Notes under the pieces: generated by a model
Seen by the model: only the letters and a program-made list of their open reading frames with translations
Database searches by the model: none
Told to the model about the DNA's origin: nothing
In this document: piece by piece, positions 36,015 to 48,141 of the stretch
Position numbering within the stretch: the first letter of the stretch is position 1
How the letters are laid out: each line of letters opens with the position of its first letter
Assembly: GCA_038380435.1 (NCBI GenBank)
Contig: JAWZYU010000017.1
Span: 21,017,283 to 21,081,282, forward strand
Length of the DNA stretch: 64,000 nt
Direction: 5' to 3'
Origin: Ryuthela nishihirai
Lineage: Eukaryota; Arthropoda; Arachnida; Araneae; Heptathelidae
Position numbers and translations under genes: made by a program

Positions 36015-36190
36015 ACTGTTTTGGTGACTCAGTGGTTAGCATCCTTGGCTACTGTTTAAAGGGACCTGGGTTCAAACCCAGTTAAGAAATTGACCTTTCT
36101 TTTTTTTGTGTTGTCTTTTTGCTGAGGTGTATTATACTGACAGGTTCCTGTCAGACTTCTATGGCAAAGCAACTGTTTGAGGGTTAATTT
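36015..36190 (+). mobile_element. SINE family B copy
   Basis: TGGTGACTCAGTGGTTAGCA head, GGGTTCAAACCC B-box-like site, and tail ACTGACAGGTTCCTGTCAG. Confidence 0.8.
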
Positions 36191-36260
36191 TTTTTAACCC
36201 TTTGAGATCCATTTGTTCCCTCACCCATACCTACAGGTCTAATTAATTTTAATTCTTTGT

Positions 36261-36339
36261 GGACTCAGTCCAACACTGAACTCAGTCCAATACTGTTGTC
36301 AGTCCATCACACACATGTTGGACTCAGTCCAACACTGAA
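36261..36339 (+). repeat. Short imperfect repeat array
   Basis: GGACTCAGTCCAACACTGAA occurs at 36261-36280 and 36320-36339. Partial units (CTCAGTCCAATACTG, GTCAGTCCATC) lie between them. Confidence 0.8.
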
Positions 36340-37254
36340 TCAGAATAGAGAAATGGCAAAATGACTGAATCTGAAATTGGACCCCAAAATATATATTCAA
36401 AGTAATATTTAGAATAAAATTTTATAACAGAATTACTAAGTGAAGGATATGTCAAGTTGGGTTTCTTTTTGATAATCATGATGATATGTTTGCACCATAT
36501 GAAAAATTATCTGCAAGTAGCATCAAATGCTTCCTTACACAATGTAGACTCCAGCTTCCCCAGTGATTAAAGGATAAACTGTAAATCTGTTTCATCTATA
36601 CATTGGCCTTCAGTATGTATTGGAATGATTCCACATCATGTGAATGGAAAATCACATTGAATGCTCTCTAACTTCGAAAGTAAGTTTTTTATATCTAATT
36701 GCCTTAATGTAAACTAAAGAGCTGAACAAAATTTATCCAAATCTCAATTTTTAACACTGTTCATTTAATATTTAAATATTTGAAGAGCTATGGAAGCTGA
36801 AACAGTTAGCAGTAACATTGCTAGTCATAAGAATTTGCCTCAAAAGCTAATTAAAATGCAATAACTGCTAGAAAATCCATTTGCTAAAATAAAGACAATT
36901 TTAGAAGTTTGTGTGATGATTCTTTGTTTTCATTGATTTTTGGGGCAAATAATTTAAAAGCAAAAAGCTGTTTCTGCCATTAAATGTGCCATCATCAATA
37001 ACCCTTTAAATATTCAATGAATATTATTGAAATTCGATATTTAAAGAGATTTGGGTGAGATCTTTATATCCAATAAAAAAAATTGTAAAGAAAAAAATAT
37101 TTTCAGAGTTACAGAGCTTGAGTGTGGCGTTCTGTTCATATAACATGGGTGTGTAGTTAGGCTAATGCCTGTAAGAATGAATGTTAGTATTCCATTCTTA
37201 CATATAAAAAAGGAAGTCATAAACATGCTATTATAGTGTGAGGTTTAAATATGC
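36340..37254. other. Intron, nothing recognised
   Basis: AT-rich sequence without matches. Confidence 0.4.
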
Positions 37255-37450
37255 AGTAGGCCAAGTGGTAAGTGTGTTTGGCTACTGATCAAAGGAACCT
37301 GGGTTTGAGTCCAGGATAAGATATGGATGCTTCTTTTCTGTGTTGTCTTTCTGCTGATAACTTTCCTATCTCACATATCTGTATAGCATATTATACTGGC
37401 AGGCTCCTGTAAAACCTCTGTAGCAAGCAGCTGTTTTATCGGTAATTATT
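37255..37450 (+). mobile_element. SINE family B copy
   Basis: CCAAGTGGTAAGTGTGTTTGG head, GGGTTTGAGTCC B-box-like site, and a tail with ACTGGCAGGCTCCTGT and GCAAGCAGCTGTTT. Confidence 0.8.
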
Positions 37451-37879
37451 TATTTTTAAAAGAATGTTATTTTAAAACTGTTTTTTATTTATGTTTTTTA
37501 AATAAGGAACTTTTGAAGATTTTGATATCTTTATGATGTGTATCGAGTTGTGAACTTTAGTTATTGAAAATATACTTTGTATGTCTCAAAGCATTTTTTG
37601 GAAAAATATAATTCTAATATAACTTGAAGTGTAGTTTTTAGGGTTCTTTTAACTTCTAAAGTAATAGAGAACTATGTGTACTAAACATTTTAAAAGTTTA
37701 CAGCTTTTGTGCAGAAAAATGTTTAAAGTGTTAAATAAGAGATTTAAGATGCCATTTAAATTAAAGCTTAGAGTCACTGAAAAGAGTAAAAAAAAGTGAA
37801 ATTTTACCATAATAATAAGAGAAATTTCACTTCATTTTAAAGTTTAACATGTTTATTATATATTGAATGAAAAATTAAT

Positions 37880-38072
37880 GCCTCCATAAGCAGCTGCTTG
37901 CCACAGAGGTCTGATAGGAAGCCTGCCAGTTTGTATGCCATAGTAGAAGGTCTGTGAGGATGGTAGGACCTCAGCAGAAAAACAACACAAGCATCCAAGC
38001 CTTACCCGGGGCTCAAACCCAGGCCCCGTTCTTCAGTAGCCAAGCATGCTAACTACTTGGCCATGGGATGGC
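37880..38072 (-). mobile_element. SINE family B, minus-strand copy
   Basis: A nearly complete copy in reverse: AAGCAGCTGCTTGCCACAG, then GGACCTCAGCAGAAAAACAA, then GGGCTCAAACCCAGG and the head complement CCATGGGATGG. Confidence 0.88.
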
Positions 38073-38304
38073 ATATTATATAATACCTACTTCTTTTATG
38101 GAAAAAAATTATAGAACTATTTTCAGCTCATATCAACCATCAGTAATTACAGATTGATATTTAGAAGTGTGGTTCTTAAATTGCAGAATGAGAAAGCAAT
38201 CTGTTGCCATTTCTAAATCCTTACACTTCCTTTGATCAGACGTGAAAAGATAGTTTTCTTGCACACCTAAAAATTCTGATTCTAAACTCTTACCTGTAGC
38301 TGAC

Positions 38305-38500
38305 ACCATCCCTGTGACCAAGTAGTTAGTGCCCTTCGCTACTGATCAAAGGGACCTGGGTTCAAGCCCCAGGTGAAGCATATGTTTCTGTTGTCTTTCT
38401 GCTGAGGTCTTGCCTTCCTCACAGAACTTCCTTATGGCATTTAAAATGACAAGCTCATGTCAGACATCTCTGGTTAGCAGCTACTTGAGAGGTAATTTTT
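38305..38500 (+). mobile_element. SINE family B copy
   Basis: ACCAAGTAGTTAGTGCCC head, GGGTTCAAGCCCC, CTGCTGAGGTCTTGCC, and a mutated tail (GACAAGCTCATGTCAG). It lies head to head with the previous copy, about 230 bp away. Confidence 0.85.
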
Positions 38501-38771
38501 TTTCTTCATTGCAAGAAGCAGATAAGACAAAAGTATATTGACAACTTCAGAGTAAAGTATATTTTCCTCTCGTTATAAAATAATCATATTCATTGTAGCT
38601 TTGAAAACATTATAGCATACAACTCTACAAATGAATATTCCCGTGTGGAAAAGGGTCCACACAGACTCATTCAATTTGAAAACATTAGCATCTGTTTATA
38701 TTAATGTTTCTTGAGTTACAGTGTTATGTTGTAGTGTAGGACTTTTAATATTCTTTTCTGTGTTTTTCCAG

Positions 38772-39016
38772 TTATCTAAACAGCAGCAAGTTTTCCAAGC
38801 AACTCAAAAGAAATTGGAAGCACAAAGGGATTTGTTAATACAAGGTAAAGCTGAACAAGAAGCTATTGTTTCAGATCGTGAAGCTAAACTAGCAGTAGTA
38901 CAGTCTGAAGTGAACCGAATGCAGGCTGAATTTACTAAACATAAAGAAGAACTTCAGCAAAAGCTAGATGTAACAGAAATGGAACTTCAAGCTATGCAAG
39001 AGCTAAAAAAACAACT
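38772..39016 (+). CDS. Coiled-coil protein, exon f
   Basis: Acceptor TTTTTCCAG, donor GTGAGT. It starts in phase 0 and ends two bases into a codon. It encodes LSKQQQVFQATQKKLEAQRD... through ...ELQAMQELKKQ plus a split Leu. It is richer in Gln and Ala than exons a-e and lacks their closing motif, so it belongs to a different part of the rod. Coiled coil throughout. Confidence 0.9.
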
Positions 39017-40265
39017 GTGAGTAATGAGAAACTTACTTTTACATAATTTATTTTTTACATCTTTAGAAGAATAGAAAAATAACTCTTGTTAATGTAATGC
39101 TGTTGATAGGGCTGGTAATGAAGTAAACATTGTGGTCAGTACAGTGAAGACTAAAATTAAATGCATAATATGTCATCCTGAATTGTTTTGCTTTTAACCC
39201 TTTCAGTGTCCAGCCTGAAAAACAGGTTTCTATCCAGGGGCCAAGCTATTTTCTGCCTATGCTCAGCCAAAAAAAACTTTAACTTTAGAACTTTTTTGCC
39301 AAATAACTAAGGAAAGGAATTATGGCATGTTGTATTCAAAATCAATAAGCATTTAATTCTAGATTCTCTGAAAATAAAGTATTTAACAAAAAAGTCGATA
39401 TGTTTTATTTTAATAGGACTTTTTTTACTCGTTATAAAAAATGCATCTGGCAACAAAAATTTTATTAAAAAAACTAATAGACAGAAATGATTACAATGCA
39501 CATGAATGACTATATATTTCTGAATAACAAAAAAATTACTTTTTTGGTTTTAAGTAAATATTTTTCTTGTTTCGTAATTTTTTTCTCGGTACCATACTTT
39601 GAGAAAATTTCCGGCTTTTAGCCAACTGTGCTGAATCAGATAAATAAGTCAACTTTAAAATTTTTTAAAAAAATAATCAATCAATGGAAATAGGTCATGT
39701 CAAATACCAAATTAAACAGAATTTAATTACGAATTTTATAAAGATAAATAATATAAACAAATTTGCAAGCATATTGATTTTAAATAAGCCTTTTTCAATG
39801 TGATATGGTGAAAAAAAAAATGATCGCACTATACAATTAAGGCTTCATTTTGGAAAACCTGCTGAATAAAAAGAGTTAAATTATATATTTATGGAAAGGA
39901 AATTTCCTCCCAAATAATAATATTCAACCTGAAATATGATTTTTATTTCTTTTAATGATTCTTTTCAGTATCATATATTTTAAACACGGCCAGTGTTATA
40001 CAACGTGACTCGAACTTCTCACATTCACAGTATTTTCTGAACTAGTTATGAAATAGAAAAAAACTTCCTAGGTTGCTTTTTTTTACTAAATATTATGAAT
40101 TTTTTTCTTTGGGTGTTGAATTTCGCCGATCTCAGCTAAGTGCAGAAAGGTTTGTGCATCAAAGCATCAGCCTTTCCTGAAATTGCCCTCCCACATGACT
40201 GCCGATTTCCATAGCAAGGAGTTCTGTCCATTCAGAATAGTGTTGTCATTTCCGAAAGATTATTT

Positions 40266-40650
40266 GGGGCGGGGGTGGCTCAATCGGTAGCGCGCCAGGC
40301 TCGTAATCTGTAATTCTCAGGTTCGAGTCCCAGCTGGGTCAGCGTTGAGATTTATCTCCGCAAAATTCCCCGCCCTGCCCACGGTCAGTAGGGGACACCG
40401 ATGGGCTTGGAAAGGCCGCCGTCCGTCGGATGGGACATTAAGCCGTGGCCCCGTGTGCAGGAGAGCCATACCCTGTGCACGTTAAAGAACACGCTGGATG
40501 GCCTTGACGGGAGGCTACCATCTGTCTCCCAACAGCTGTTCCAGTGGGTCCCCTCCCCCAACCTTCTCTGAGCCTTCGGGGTCCATGTGACCTGGCCATT
40601 TAGCCCATGGTGTGCAAAAAAGTGCCGCTCAGAGGTAAAACAACCCAACC
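40266..40650 (+). mobile_element. SINE family A, full-length young copy
   Basis: Nearly identical to the copies at 3101 and 13044. CCATAGCAAGGA occurs at about 40209 and directly after the SINE, so about 55 bp of extra sequence lies between the duplicated target and the SINE start. The insertion event was not a simple one. Confidence 0.92.
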
Positions 40651-41489
40651 CATAGCAAGGAAGTCTATTTTGCTTCTGTATCCAAGACATTCATTTTCAG
40701 AAAACAGTACAAGCTCAAAGTTTTTTTTACTAAAAGAAACAAGAAATAATAATATAAAAATTACATATAACCTAATGGAATGTTAAATAAAATATCTGCA
40801 ACAACTTTTAACCAGCCTCCGATCTAGCATATCTCCAAAAGATCATAAATCAGCCGATCAAAAGATCGCTAACTAACAGAAGTAAATCTACAGAAATTAA
40901 TTTGCTTTCATATCCAAAAATTCATTTATTTTCAGAAAATGATACTAGATCAAAGTTTTACTGGAAAAGTAATAAATAATAAAATAAAAATTAACATATA
41001 GCCTAACGTGATGTTAAAATATCCACAGCAACAAGTTGTAGGCCGGCTATACTGTATAACATAACTATGAAAAAAAAAAATCAATACTTATCGATCGGCC
41101 AAAAGATCGCTAATTTCCGGAAATAAATCTACTGTAATGAAAACTAACTAAGGTTTAAATATAAAGAAAATGCTAACTTGACAAAGAATATCCAATATAC
41201 TGGACCAAAACTGAAAAATACACAGCACACAGGAACAATGGAGATATCATTTCTCAGCCACCTGCATCTTGTTGGCTCAGTGAGCATAACTAATTAAATG
41301 CAGCTGCAACCAGAATTTCTAAGAAGGATTGTTTACTTCCAGTTTCGATTTTGAAGGCAGGAAAGATGCATAGAATTCTGGGAAAAATGATAAAAATAAC
41401 TTGGGAATACCGAAATACATTTATGACAGAAAAAAGTGTGAAACAAAAAAAAAAATGGGGGTACATATTTTGTAATTAAAAAAAAAATA

Positions 41490-41648
41490 AATACTGACAG
41501 GAGCCTGTCTGTTTATATGCCATAGTAGAAGGTCTGAGAGGATGGCAGGACCTCAGCAGAAAAACACATACATCCATGCCTTACCCAGGGCTCGAACCCA
41601 GGTCCCTTAGATCAGTAGGCAAGCGCGCTAACCACTTGGCCACGGACT
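41490..41648 (-). mobile_element. SINE family B, minus-strand copy in the piggyBac-like element
   Basis: CTGACAGGAGCCTGTC tail complement, GGACCTCAGCAGAAAAACAC, GGGCTCGAACCCAGGTCCC, and head complement CCACTTGGCCACGG. It separates sequence that is contiguous in copy 1 (TAATTA and CTTCC). Confidence 0.88.
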
Positions 41649-41880
41649 TCCAAAAAATACAATTTTTCAAAATAGCAGTTTTTTTGTTAATTTTTAAGAG
41701 ATTTTCGAAAATTTAAGGAGAAATTTGTTGATAATAGCTCAAATCAAACTTGTGAGCTTAAATCAGAAGGTTGCTTCAGCAAATAAGAACATTAACAAGC
41801 AAATCGGCAATACCGTTTAGTGCTTCTGAAAAATGGCAATCAGATGGCTTTATAAAATTATTTATATTAAAAATTAAAGA

Positions 41881-43479
41881 AAACTATTTCAAAGCAAATA
41901 AAATTTATTTTAACCACTCATATGGAGATTGAATTGTTCCAGATCAATTTGCATTAGATACTGCTATGGAAAAATTAAACTTCATAACAATGGTAAAAAT
42001 TTCATTCAAAAAATTACAGTATCTTAATGCTAGTTATGAAATTATTCTCAATTTAATTAAAACAACTCTAAAATAAATCATACTTTTTAAAAATTGAGTT
42101 TTCCAATATTTCTTGAGGTAGCAGCCATTTAAGATCACATATACCTAATGGTTTCATTATCACTCTAGTTTCAAATTAATTATTCTTTCTAATCACAGTG
42201 TATATTTGAGCAGCAATAAAAATAATTTTACAAGTAGCAAAGTGAAAAAATTTACCTCATTAATATTGAAATCAATATTCCACTTCTGAACCAGGGAAGC
42301 CTAAAAATTCATCTAATTCACTATCAGAATCAACAAAATATTTCTGGAAAAATTCATGATTTTTTGGATCAGTTTGATCCAAAATATCCCTTGCAAAATA
42401 TTGTGAACACATTAAATAAGAAACTAATAAAAAATGTGAAAAAAAAATCAACTAACATTGATACTTACTCAACATTAAGCCTTAGTATCTGTAATACTCA
42501 CAGTCATGTATGCTGAAGTATTTGAAATGAAAACCAAATGTTCATCAATATTATGTGCCGATCACATGCTAGAAAGAGTATTTTTTTCTTTGTATTCATT
42601 TGTATAAAATACCATGCATATTTGAATAGTAGCTCAGGTTATAATTTATGATTTCTAGCTTGTATTTGGATACAATTCAAGCTATTTAGGCTCTTGCATT
42701 TAATATGTCATATAAGGTATATGGAGTTAGATTGAACAGTGGAGATATGTATATCAAAAACACACAAACACAGATATTTTAGGCTCATTATATAAGAGAT
42801 AATACCAACCCAATAGGAATGAATTTTGTGGGATGTTTGAAGGTTAGTGTTGTATAAATTGATGATTTTTGGTACAATCCTGCAGATTCTGGGATATCTG
42901 GTATCCTTGTTTGAGAACTGACCACTGTTTACAAATTCTACCCTATTAACCTGATACAATTCAAGTACAGGTTTATTATTTAGGCTCCAGCATTTAAGGT
43001 CATATCCAGTATATCTGATAAATTAAAAACATTGAACGTTTTAAATCACAAAATATGCTAAAACGGGAAAAAATAACGTGGCTGCATTTTTGTGATAGTG
43101 CCCCAAAATCTCCAATGAAAAAATAAATTTTAAAGATTGCCTTCATTTCTAATTAAAAGCATGTAAGGATGAATCTAATGTAAACAAGTCAGTTAACTCG
43201 CTGGAGTTGTCAACCAGCTAGTGGGGGAATGTGTTAAAAATAGGACACTGGCTTGCAGAAATAGCATCATCTGGACTGTGCTAATGTCAGTTTGAAGGAT
43301 TGTAAAGGTTTATTTCTTTTTCTGATGCATCAAGTTGAGGAATAAAAATATTTGCATTTTTTAAGAGCTCTGAAATGTCTATTTATATATGTGTGTTATT
43401 AAAAATATTAAAAAATATTCAACCATAGCAATATATACATATTTAATTTCCATGATTTTAGCTATATTTACAAACAGCT
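41881..43479. other. Intron, nothing recognised
   Basis: AT-rich sequence without matches. Confidence 0.4.
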
Positions 43480-43742
43480 AAATTTCTAATCAGCTAAAAT
43501 CGGACACCTTACTGAATTGTCATGCACAATCTAATGCATCTCCAGGTAATTTCACCAATTGCCATCCTATTGAACTAGAGTGTATTGCTCCAGTTTATCC
43601 TGCATTTTATGTCAGTTATATCACACATTTGTTTTTCCCTCCATATTCCATCTGCACTACAGTGCCCATTTCATTCTATTATCTCATATTTTTCATTTTA
43701 TCCATTTTGTCAATGATGCTTAACTTTTGGACACCAGTGTAT
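43480..43742. mobile_element. Possible Tc1-like end fragment
   Basis: The sequence ending CTTTTGGACACCAGTGTA looks like the right terminus of a Tc1-type element (CACTGG ends next to TA). No left end or transposase was found. Confidence 0.35.
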
Positions 43743-43871
43743 TAGTGAGTATTGTACCAATAATGAGTGATTTTTTACATTAAAAAGTACCAAAACATTG
43801 CAGATATGATATTTCCAGGAATATATTTACATAATAAAGTGATTTAAATATAAAATTTAATATTTCCTCAG

Positions 43872-43992
43872 TGAGCTGCAACAAGATGATCTAGAAGAAC
43901 TTCATAAAAATCTTCAAAATACAGAAAATGAACGCCTTAAGTTAGAACAGAAGGTGCAAAGCATGAACACTATTGCAGATGATAAGATTCAG
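43872..43992 (+). CDS. Coiled-coil protein, exon g
   Basis: Acceptor TTTCCTCAG, donor GTATTA. Its first base completes the Leu codon split at exon f, and it ends in phase 0. It encodes (L)ELQQDDLEELHKNLQNTE... through ...MNTIADDKIQ. The phase agreement with exon f supports the model. Confidence 0.88.
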
Positions 43993-44099
43993 GTATTATA
44001 ATTTGAATTTTTATTTCTAAGGTTAATTTATAGATAAATTGTTAATAAAAGAGACTTTTTTTTTCTGATATTATGAACAGAGATATAATAAAATAATAA

Positions 44100-44291
44100 T
44101 TACCTCTAATGCAACTGCTTGCTCCAGAAGTTTGAGAGGAGACTATATAGTGCATCACTGGAAAGATCTGTGGGGAAATGACACCACAGTAGATAGGCAA
44201 CACAAATAAACATCCATACTTTTTTTGAGGCTTGAACCCAGGCCCCTTTGATCTGTAACCAAGTGCAGTAACCACTTGGTCACTGAGACAG
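44100..44291 (-). mobile_element. SINE family B, old minus-strand copy
   Basis: GCAACTGCTTGCTCCAG, GAGGCTTGAACCCAGGCCCC, and AACCACTTGGTCACTGAG follow the family in reverse. Confidence 0.75.
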
Positions 44292-44464
44292 TGGTCCTTA
44301 TAAATGGAGTATAAATGTTTTTTATATGATCTGTTACACTTCTATGGACATAAAACATTTATGTCCTAGATTTAATGCAACAAATACTGTTACACAATTG
44401 TTTTTGTTTCATGAATGCTGCTTAAGTATAATAAAATAGTAACAATATTAACGTTATAATAGTA

Positions 44465-45669
44465 CACTAAGAGGCCAAAAGTCATGGGAATAGCAGTTAA
44501 AGTAGAACTAGCATACTGTACTTGTAACCTATGTGTTGGATGTCAACTGCAGAATGGCGCTGCAGTAGCCTACAAACCCAACATTCATTTCAGAGTAGTT
44601 GTTGATTCAGCATGGCTGCATGTTGTGAGTTGTCTGACTTTGAACATTGCTTGATCATTGGTGCCAGAAGGATGGGTCATGCAATATTGGAGATCATGCA
44701 GGAATTCGGTTTTCCCAGGTCTACGGTGTCAAGAGTTTATCGTCAGTATCAGTATTCTATTGATGGCATTTCCACACACATAAACCAGCGAATGGGATGG
44801 CCATGTGCAATTGGCAAAACTGTCATGAATGGTAACAACCAACAGACGGGCTACAGTGCATGAAATCACTGCCAATTTGAATGCAGGTCAAGCACAAAAT
44901 GTTTCTGAAAGGACTCTGTCACCACCTGCACTCCATCAGATTTGGTAGCCAAAGACCCACTTGTGTCTCATTGCTTACACATCATCACAGAGCTCAACGA
45001 CTGGAATGGGCCCAAAGACATCGAAATTGGACAGTAGAACAGTGGCATTGGGTATCATGGTCCGATGAATCAAGATTTCAGTTGTTTCACGCTGATGGAC
45101 TCATTAGAGTATGGCATAGGCCCCATTAAGCCAAGGAACCTTCCTGTCTGCAAGGTACTATTCAGGCTGGAGGCAGCTCTGTGATGGTGTGGGCATTTCA
45201 CATAGTCTACATTGGGCTCGCTCATCCGTTTGGAGCAATCGCTGACAGGTATGAGATACGTGGACATTCTCACAGATCACCTGCACCCCTTCATTACTCT
45301 CAATCACCCTTATGGTGAAGGGGTATTCCAACAAGATAATGCAACATGTCACCAGTCTTTGGTTGCTAGTAGGAGGATCGAGGAACACTCCACAGACTTT
45401 ACCACCATAAATTGGCCCCCCACTGTTCCCCAATATGAACCCCTTGGAGCATCTGTGGGACATAATGGAAACAAGCTTACGATGAATCCAGCACCATCCA
45501 ATGCAACACAATTATGGTATATACTGCAGGATGTGTAGGCTGTCATCCCTGCAGAATGGTACCAGCAACTCATTGACTCCATGCCTCAATGCATGGCTGC
45601 ACTGTTGAGGGCTTGAGGAGGACCAACCTGTTATTAGGCACATATCCCATGACTTTTGGTCTCTCAGTG
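44465..45669 (+). mobile_element. Tc1-like transposon with both ends
   Basis: CACTAAGAGGCCAAAAGTCA at the left and the complement of TGACTTTTGGTCTCTCAGTG at the right are flanked by TA (44463-44464 and 45670-45671). The transposase starts MAACCELSDFEHCLIIGARR (helix-turn-helix FPRSTVSRVYRQY) at 44612. It continues in other frames: WSDESRFQLFHADG (first Asp, 45060-45100), GVFQQDNATCHQS (second Asp, 45320-45358), and NMNPLEHLWDIME (Glu block, 45434-45470). All three catalytic positions survive, but at least three frameshifts separate them, so it is inactive. At 1205 bp it is a normal length for the family. Confidence 0.92.
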
Positions 45670-45671
45670 TA

Positions 45672-46640
45672 ATTGAGCTTGTAAGTACTTAAACATGCAG
45701 ATCTTTGTGATGACAAAATATTTGCAGTTTGGCTCATGATGACATAAAATATTTATAATATGGTCCACTGTTCAAATTTTTTAAGCCAGCAGGCAACAGC
45801 AGAAAGTTTTGCATTGACAGTGATCTCAATGTTTGGCTCTTTTATTCCTGAATTGCACATAGGATTTTTTTTTTTTATGAACTTTAGCATGCATAGGAAA
45901 AACAAGGAATTTAGAAATTTGTGTTACCATCAGTATCCTGTATATGCCTTCTAGGTTAATTATAAAACTTAACCACATCTTTTCATGTTTCATTAGCTAT
46001 ATATTTCTCAGGCTTAAAATACAGATTTCATATCCCAGTTAAATTGTTCACCACTAGATTAATTGCAATAGTATCTAAAAAGCAGTGCCTCTTCAAATAT
46101 ACTATGTTCTACGTTCGAAGACAAGGTTGTGTATCTTTATTATTGACTTCTAAGAATTTGTATACTTTTCTGCATCAGGTGATTTCGTATATTTGCCAAT
46201 GAATATTACATTTGTATCTAGTCACTTGTGATTATTAAAAAAATTGAGGTTGCAGGCATTTTATCTCAGCAGTTATTGGTGCAATTGCACCCAAGTTTTG
46301 GAATAACAGTTCTGAAAGTATATATTAATATTTTGCTGACTACTATGCAAAGTGTTACAGTAGTAAAATTTCAATTGAAGTAGTTTTTGCATAACACTGC
46401 CAGATTCAAATTTAACAAATGTAAATTTTCCAATAGCTCAACATTTTTAGAACACAAACTCAAGTGTGAGAATTTTCAAATTATGTTAAGAATACTTATG
46501 TAAATCATTGATTTTGAATTTACACATAATTTAACATGTAAAAGTTTAGTCCTTTTCAAAGTTTTTTCTTATTTGTGTTGTTAATGTGCTTTTTGAAATT
46601 ATAAATATATATTTGCTGATGACATTTTTAGATATTTCTT
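45672..46640. other. Intron, nothing recognised
   Basis: AT-rich sequence between two Tc1 elements. Confidence 0.4.
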
Positions 46641-46644
46641 ATTA

Positions 46645-48130
46645 TTTCCATAAATTAAGTAAAAGTGAGAAAAATCGCGCCAAAAAATTGTGCGATCCTC
46701 ACCAAACTTGTTCATGTAACCAGTAAAGTAATGCCGAATGAGCATATAGGCAAATTAGTCTAGGTTGGATCAATTTGCATAATTGGATAGTGGCATAAAA
46801 CAGGTATTTTGAAGTGGATTGTTATTTTGTGTTGAAAATGTGAGTAAAGAAATTCGAAATAGTCATTTTGTAGGAATGACCTCAAGACATCATTTACCAA
46901 ATGAACTGCAGTGGAGAGCTATTGGCCGGCTCGAAGCAGGCCAAAGTCAGTCAGACATGGTACGATAACTGAATGTGAGTCCTTCTGTGGTTCATAGACT
47001 GTGGAATCAATTTCTTAGCACGGATTCCACATCTCAAAGGTTTAGCCGAGGAAGGGCTAGAGTTACGACTGCTGTACAAGACCAATATCTGCGATTAACA
47101 GCACAAAGGAACGATTAACAGCACAAAGGAACGGGATGTCTACTCCCTCTCAGCTACGATCCTCCCTTGCAGCAGCCACTGGGAGGGTTTTATCAGCTTC
47201 TACTGTGTGTAGAAGGCTTCACAAGGGAGGTCTGTATGCTAGAAGGCCAGTAATTTGTATACCCTTCACGTCACAGGAGAGAGCAATTGAATTGGGCATG
47301 CTCTCATGTTAACTGGACAGAAGAGCAATGGAGGTCCATACTCTTCACAGATGAGTCCAGATATTGCTTGCAGAATGATTCCGAACATTGTTTGATATGG
47401 AAAGAATGAGGAACCCACTATCATCCCAGTAACATCCATCAAAGAGACAGTTACAGCAGAGGTGTAGCGTGTGTGTTTGGGGTGGCATTTCCTTAGGTGG
47501 GTGCACAGACCTCTGTGTTGACAAGTGGGAACCTCAATGCTCAAAGGTATAGAGATGACATCCTGGACCCTTATGCATGTCCTTACACTAGTGCAATAGG
47601 TGAAACATTCATCTTATAAGACAATAATGCTTGTCCACACAGAGGTCGACTAGTGGAATAATACCTTCAAGAGGAGACCATTATGCACATGGAGTGGCCA
47701 GCTCGATCTCCCAACCTAAATCTGATTGAGCATGTGTGGGATGATCTAGGGAGATGTGTTGCTGCCCTCAACCCTCCACCTGAAACAAAGGGAGAGCTTA
47801 TTGCTGCTTTAAAGGAACAATGGTCGTTACTCCCTACTGAGCTGATTCACAACATCATAAACAGCATGGACCATCGCTGTCATGCCTGCATTGCTGTAAG
47901 AGGTGACCACACTCCTTAATAAAGAACTTTGCCCATTGCATTCTGACACCTCATTTTTGGACAAGTTCCTGTAAGTGTTATTTTTTGATGAAAAATGTTT
48001 CTAGTGTCAAATATTTTATGCCATTATGAAACTAGCATTGTAATTCATGTTTCCATCAAGTTTCATTAAAATCATTCATGTTTTTTAGTTTATCATAATT
48101 TTTGTGAGTTTTCCTTAATTTATGGAAACC
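46645..48130 (+). mobile_element. Tc1-like transposon, second family
   Basis: TTTCCATAAATTAAGTAAAAG near 46647 and the complement of TTTTCCTTAATTTATGGAAA near 48108 appear to be the inverted ends. The coding remnants read MTSRHHLPNELQWRAIGRLE and SQSDMV (46875-46970), then HRLWNQFLSTDSTSQRFSRG, a first-Asp region FTDESRYCL (near 47345), and MEWPARSPNLNLIEHVWDDL (47683-47740, Glu block with a second Asn for Pro) through RCHACIAVRGDHT. A 20-bp unit CGATTAACAGCACAAAGGAA is duplicated in tandem at 47092-47131. Several stops are present. Ends are approximate. Confidence 0.82.
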
Positions 48131-48141
48131 AGTGTAATGAT

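Larger units (their letters stand above)
39194..41880 (-). mobile_element. PiggyBac-like element, copy 2 (inverted)
   Basis: It starts TTAACCCTTTCAGTGTCCAG and runs as the reverse complement of copy 1 to about 41870, where similarity fades before copy 1's other end, so that terminus is lost or replaced. Two SINEs are inserted (40266-40650 and 41490-41648); copy 1 shows the uninterrupted sequence at both places. Copy 1 and copy 2 flank exons e and f of the host gene in opposite orientation. Confidence 0.8.
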
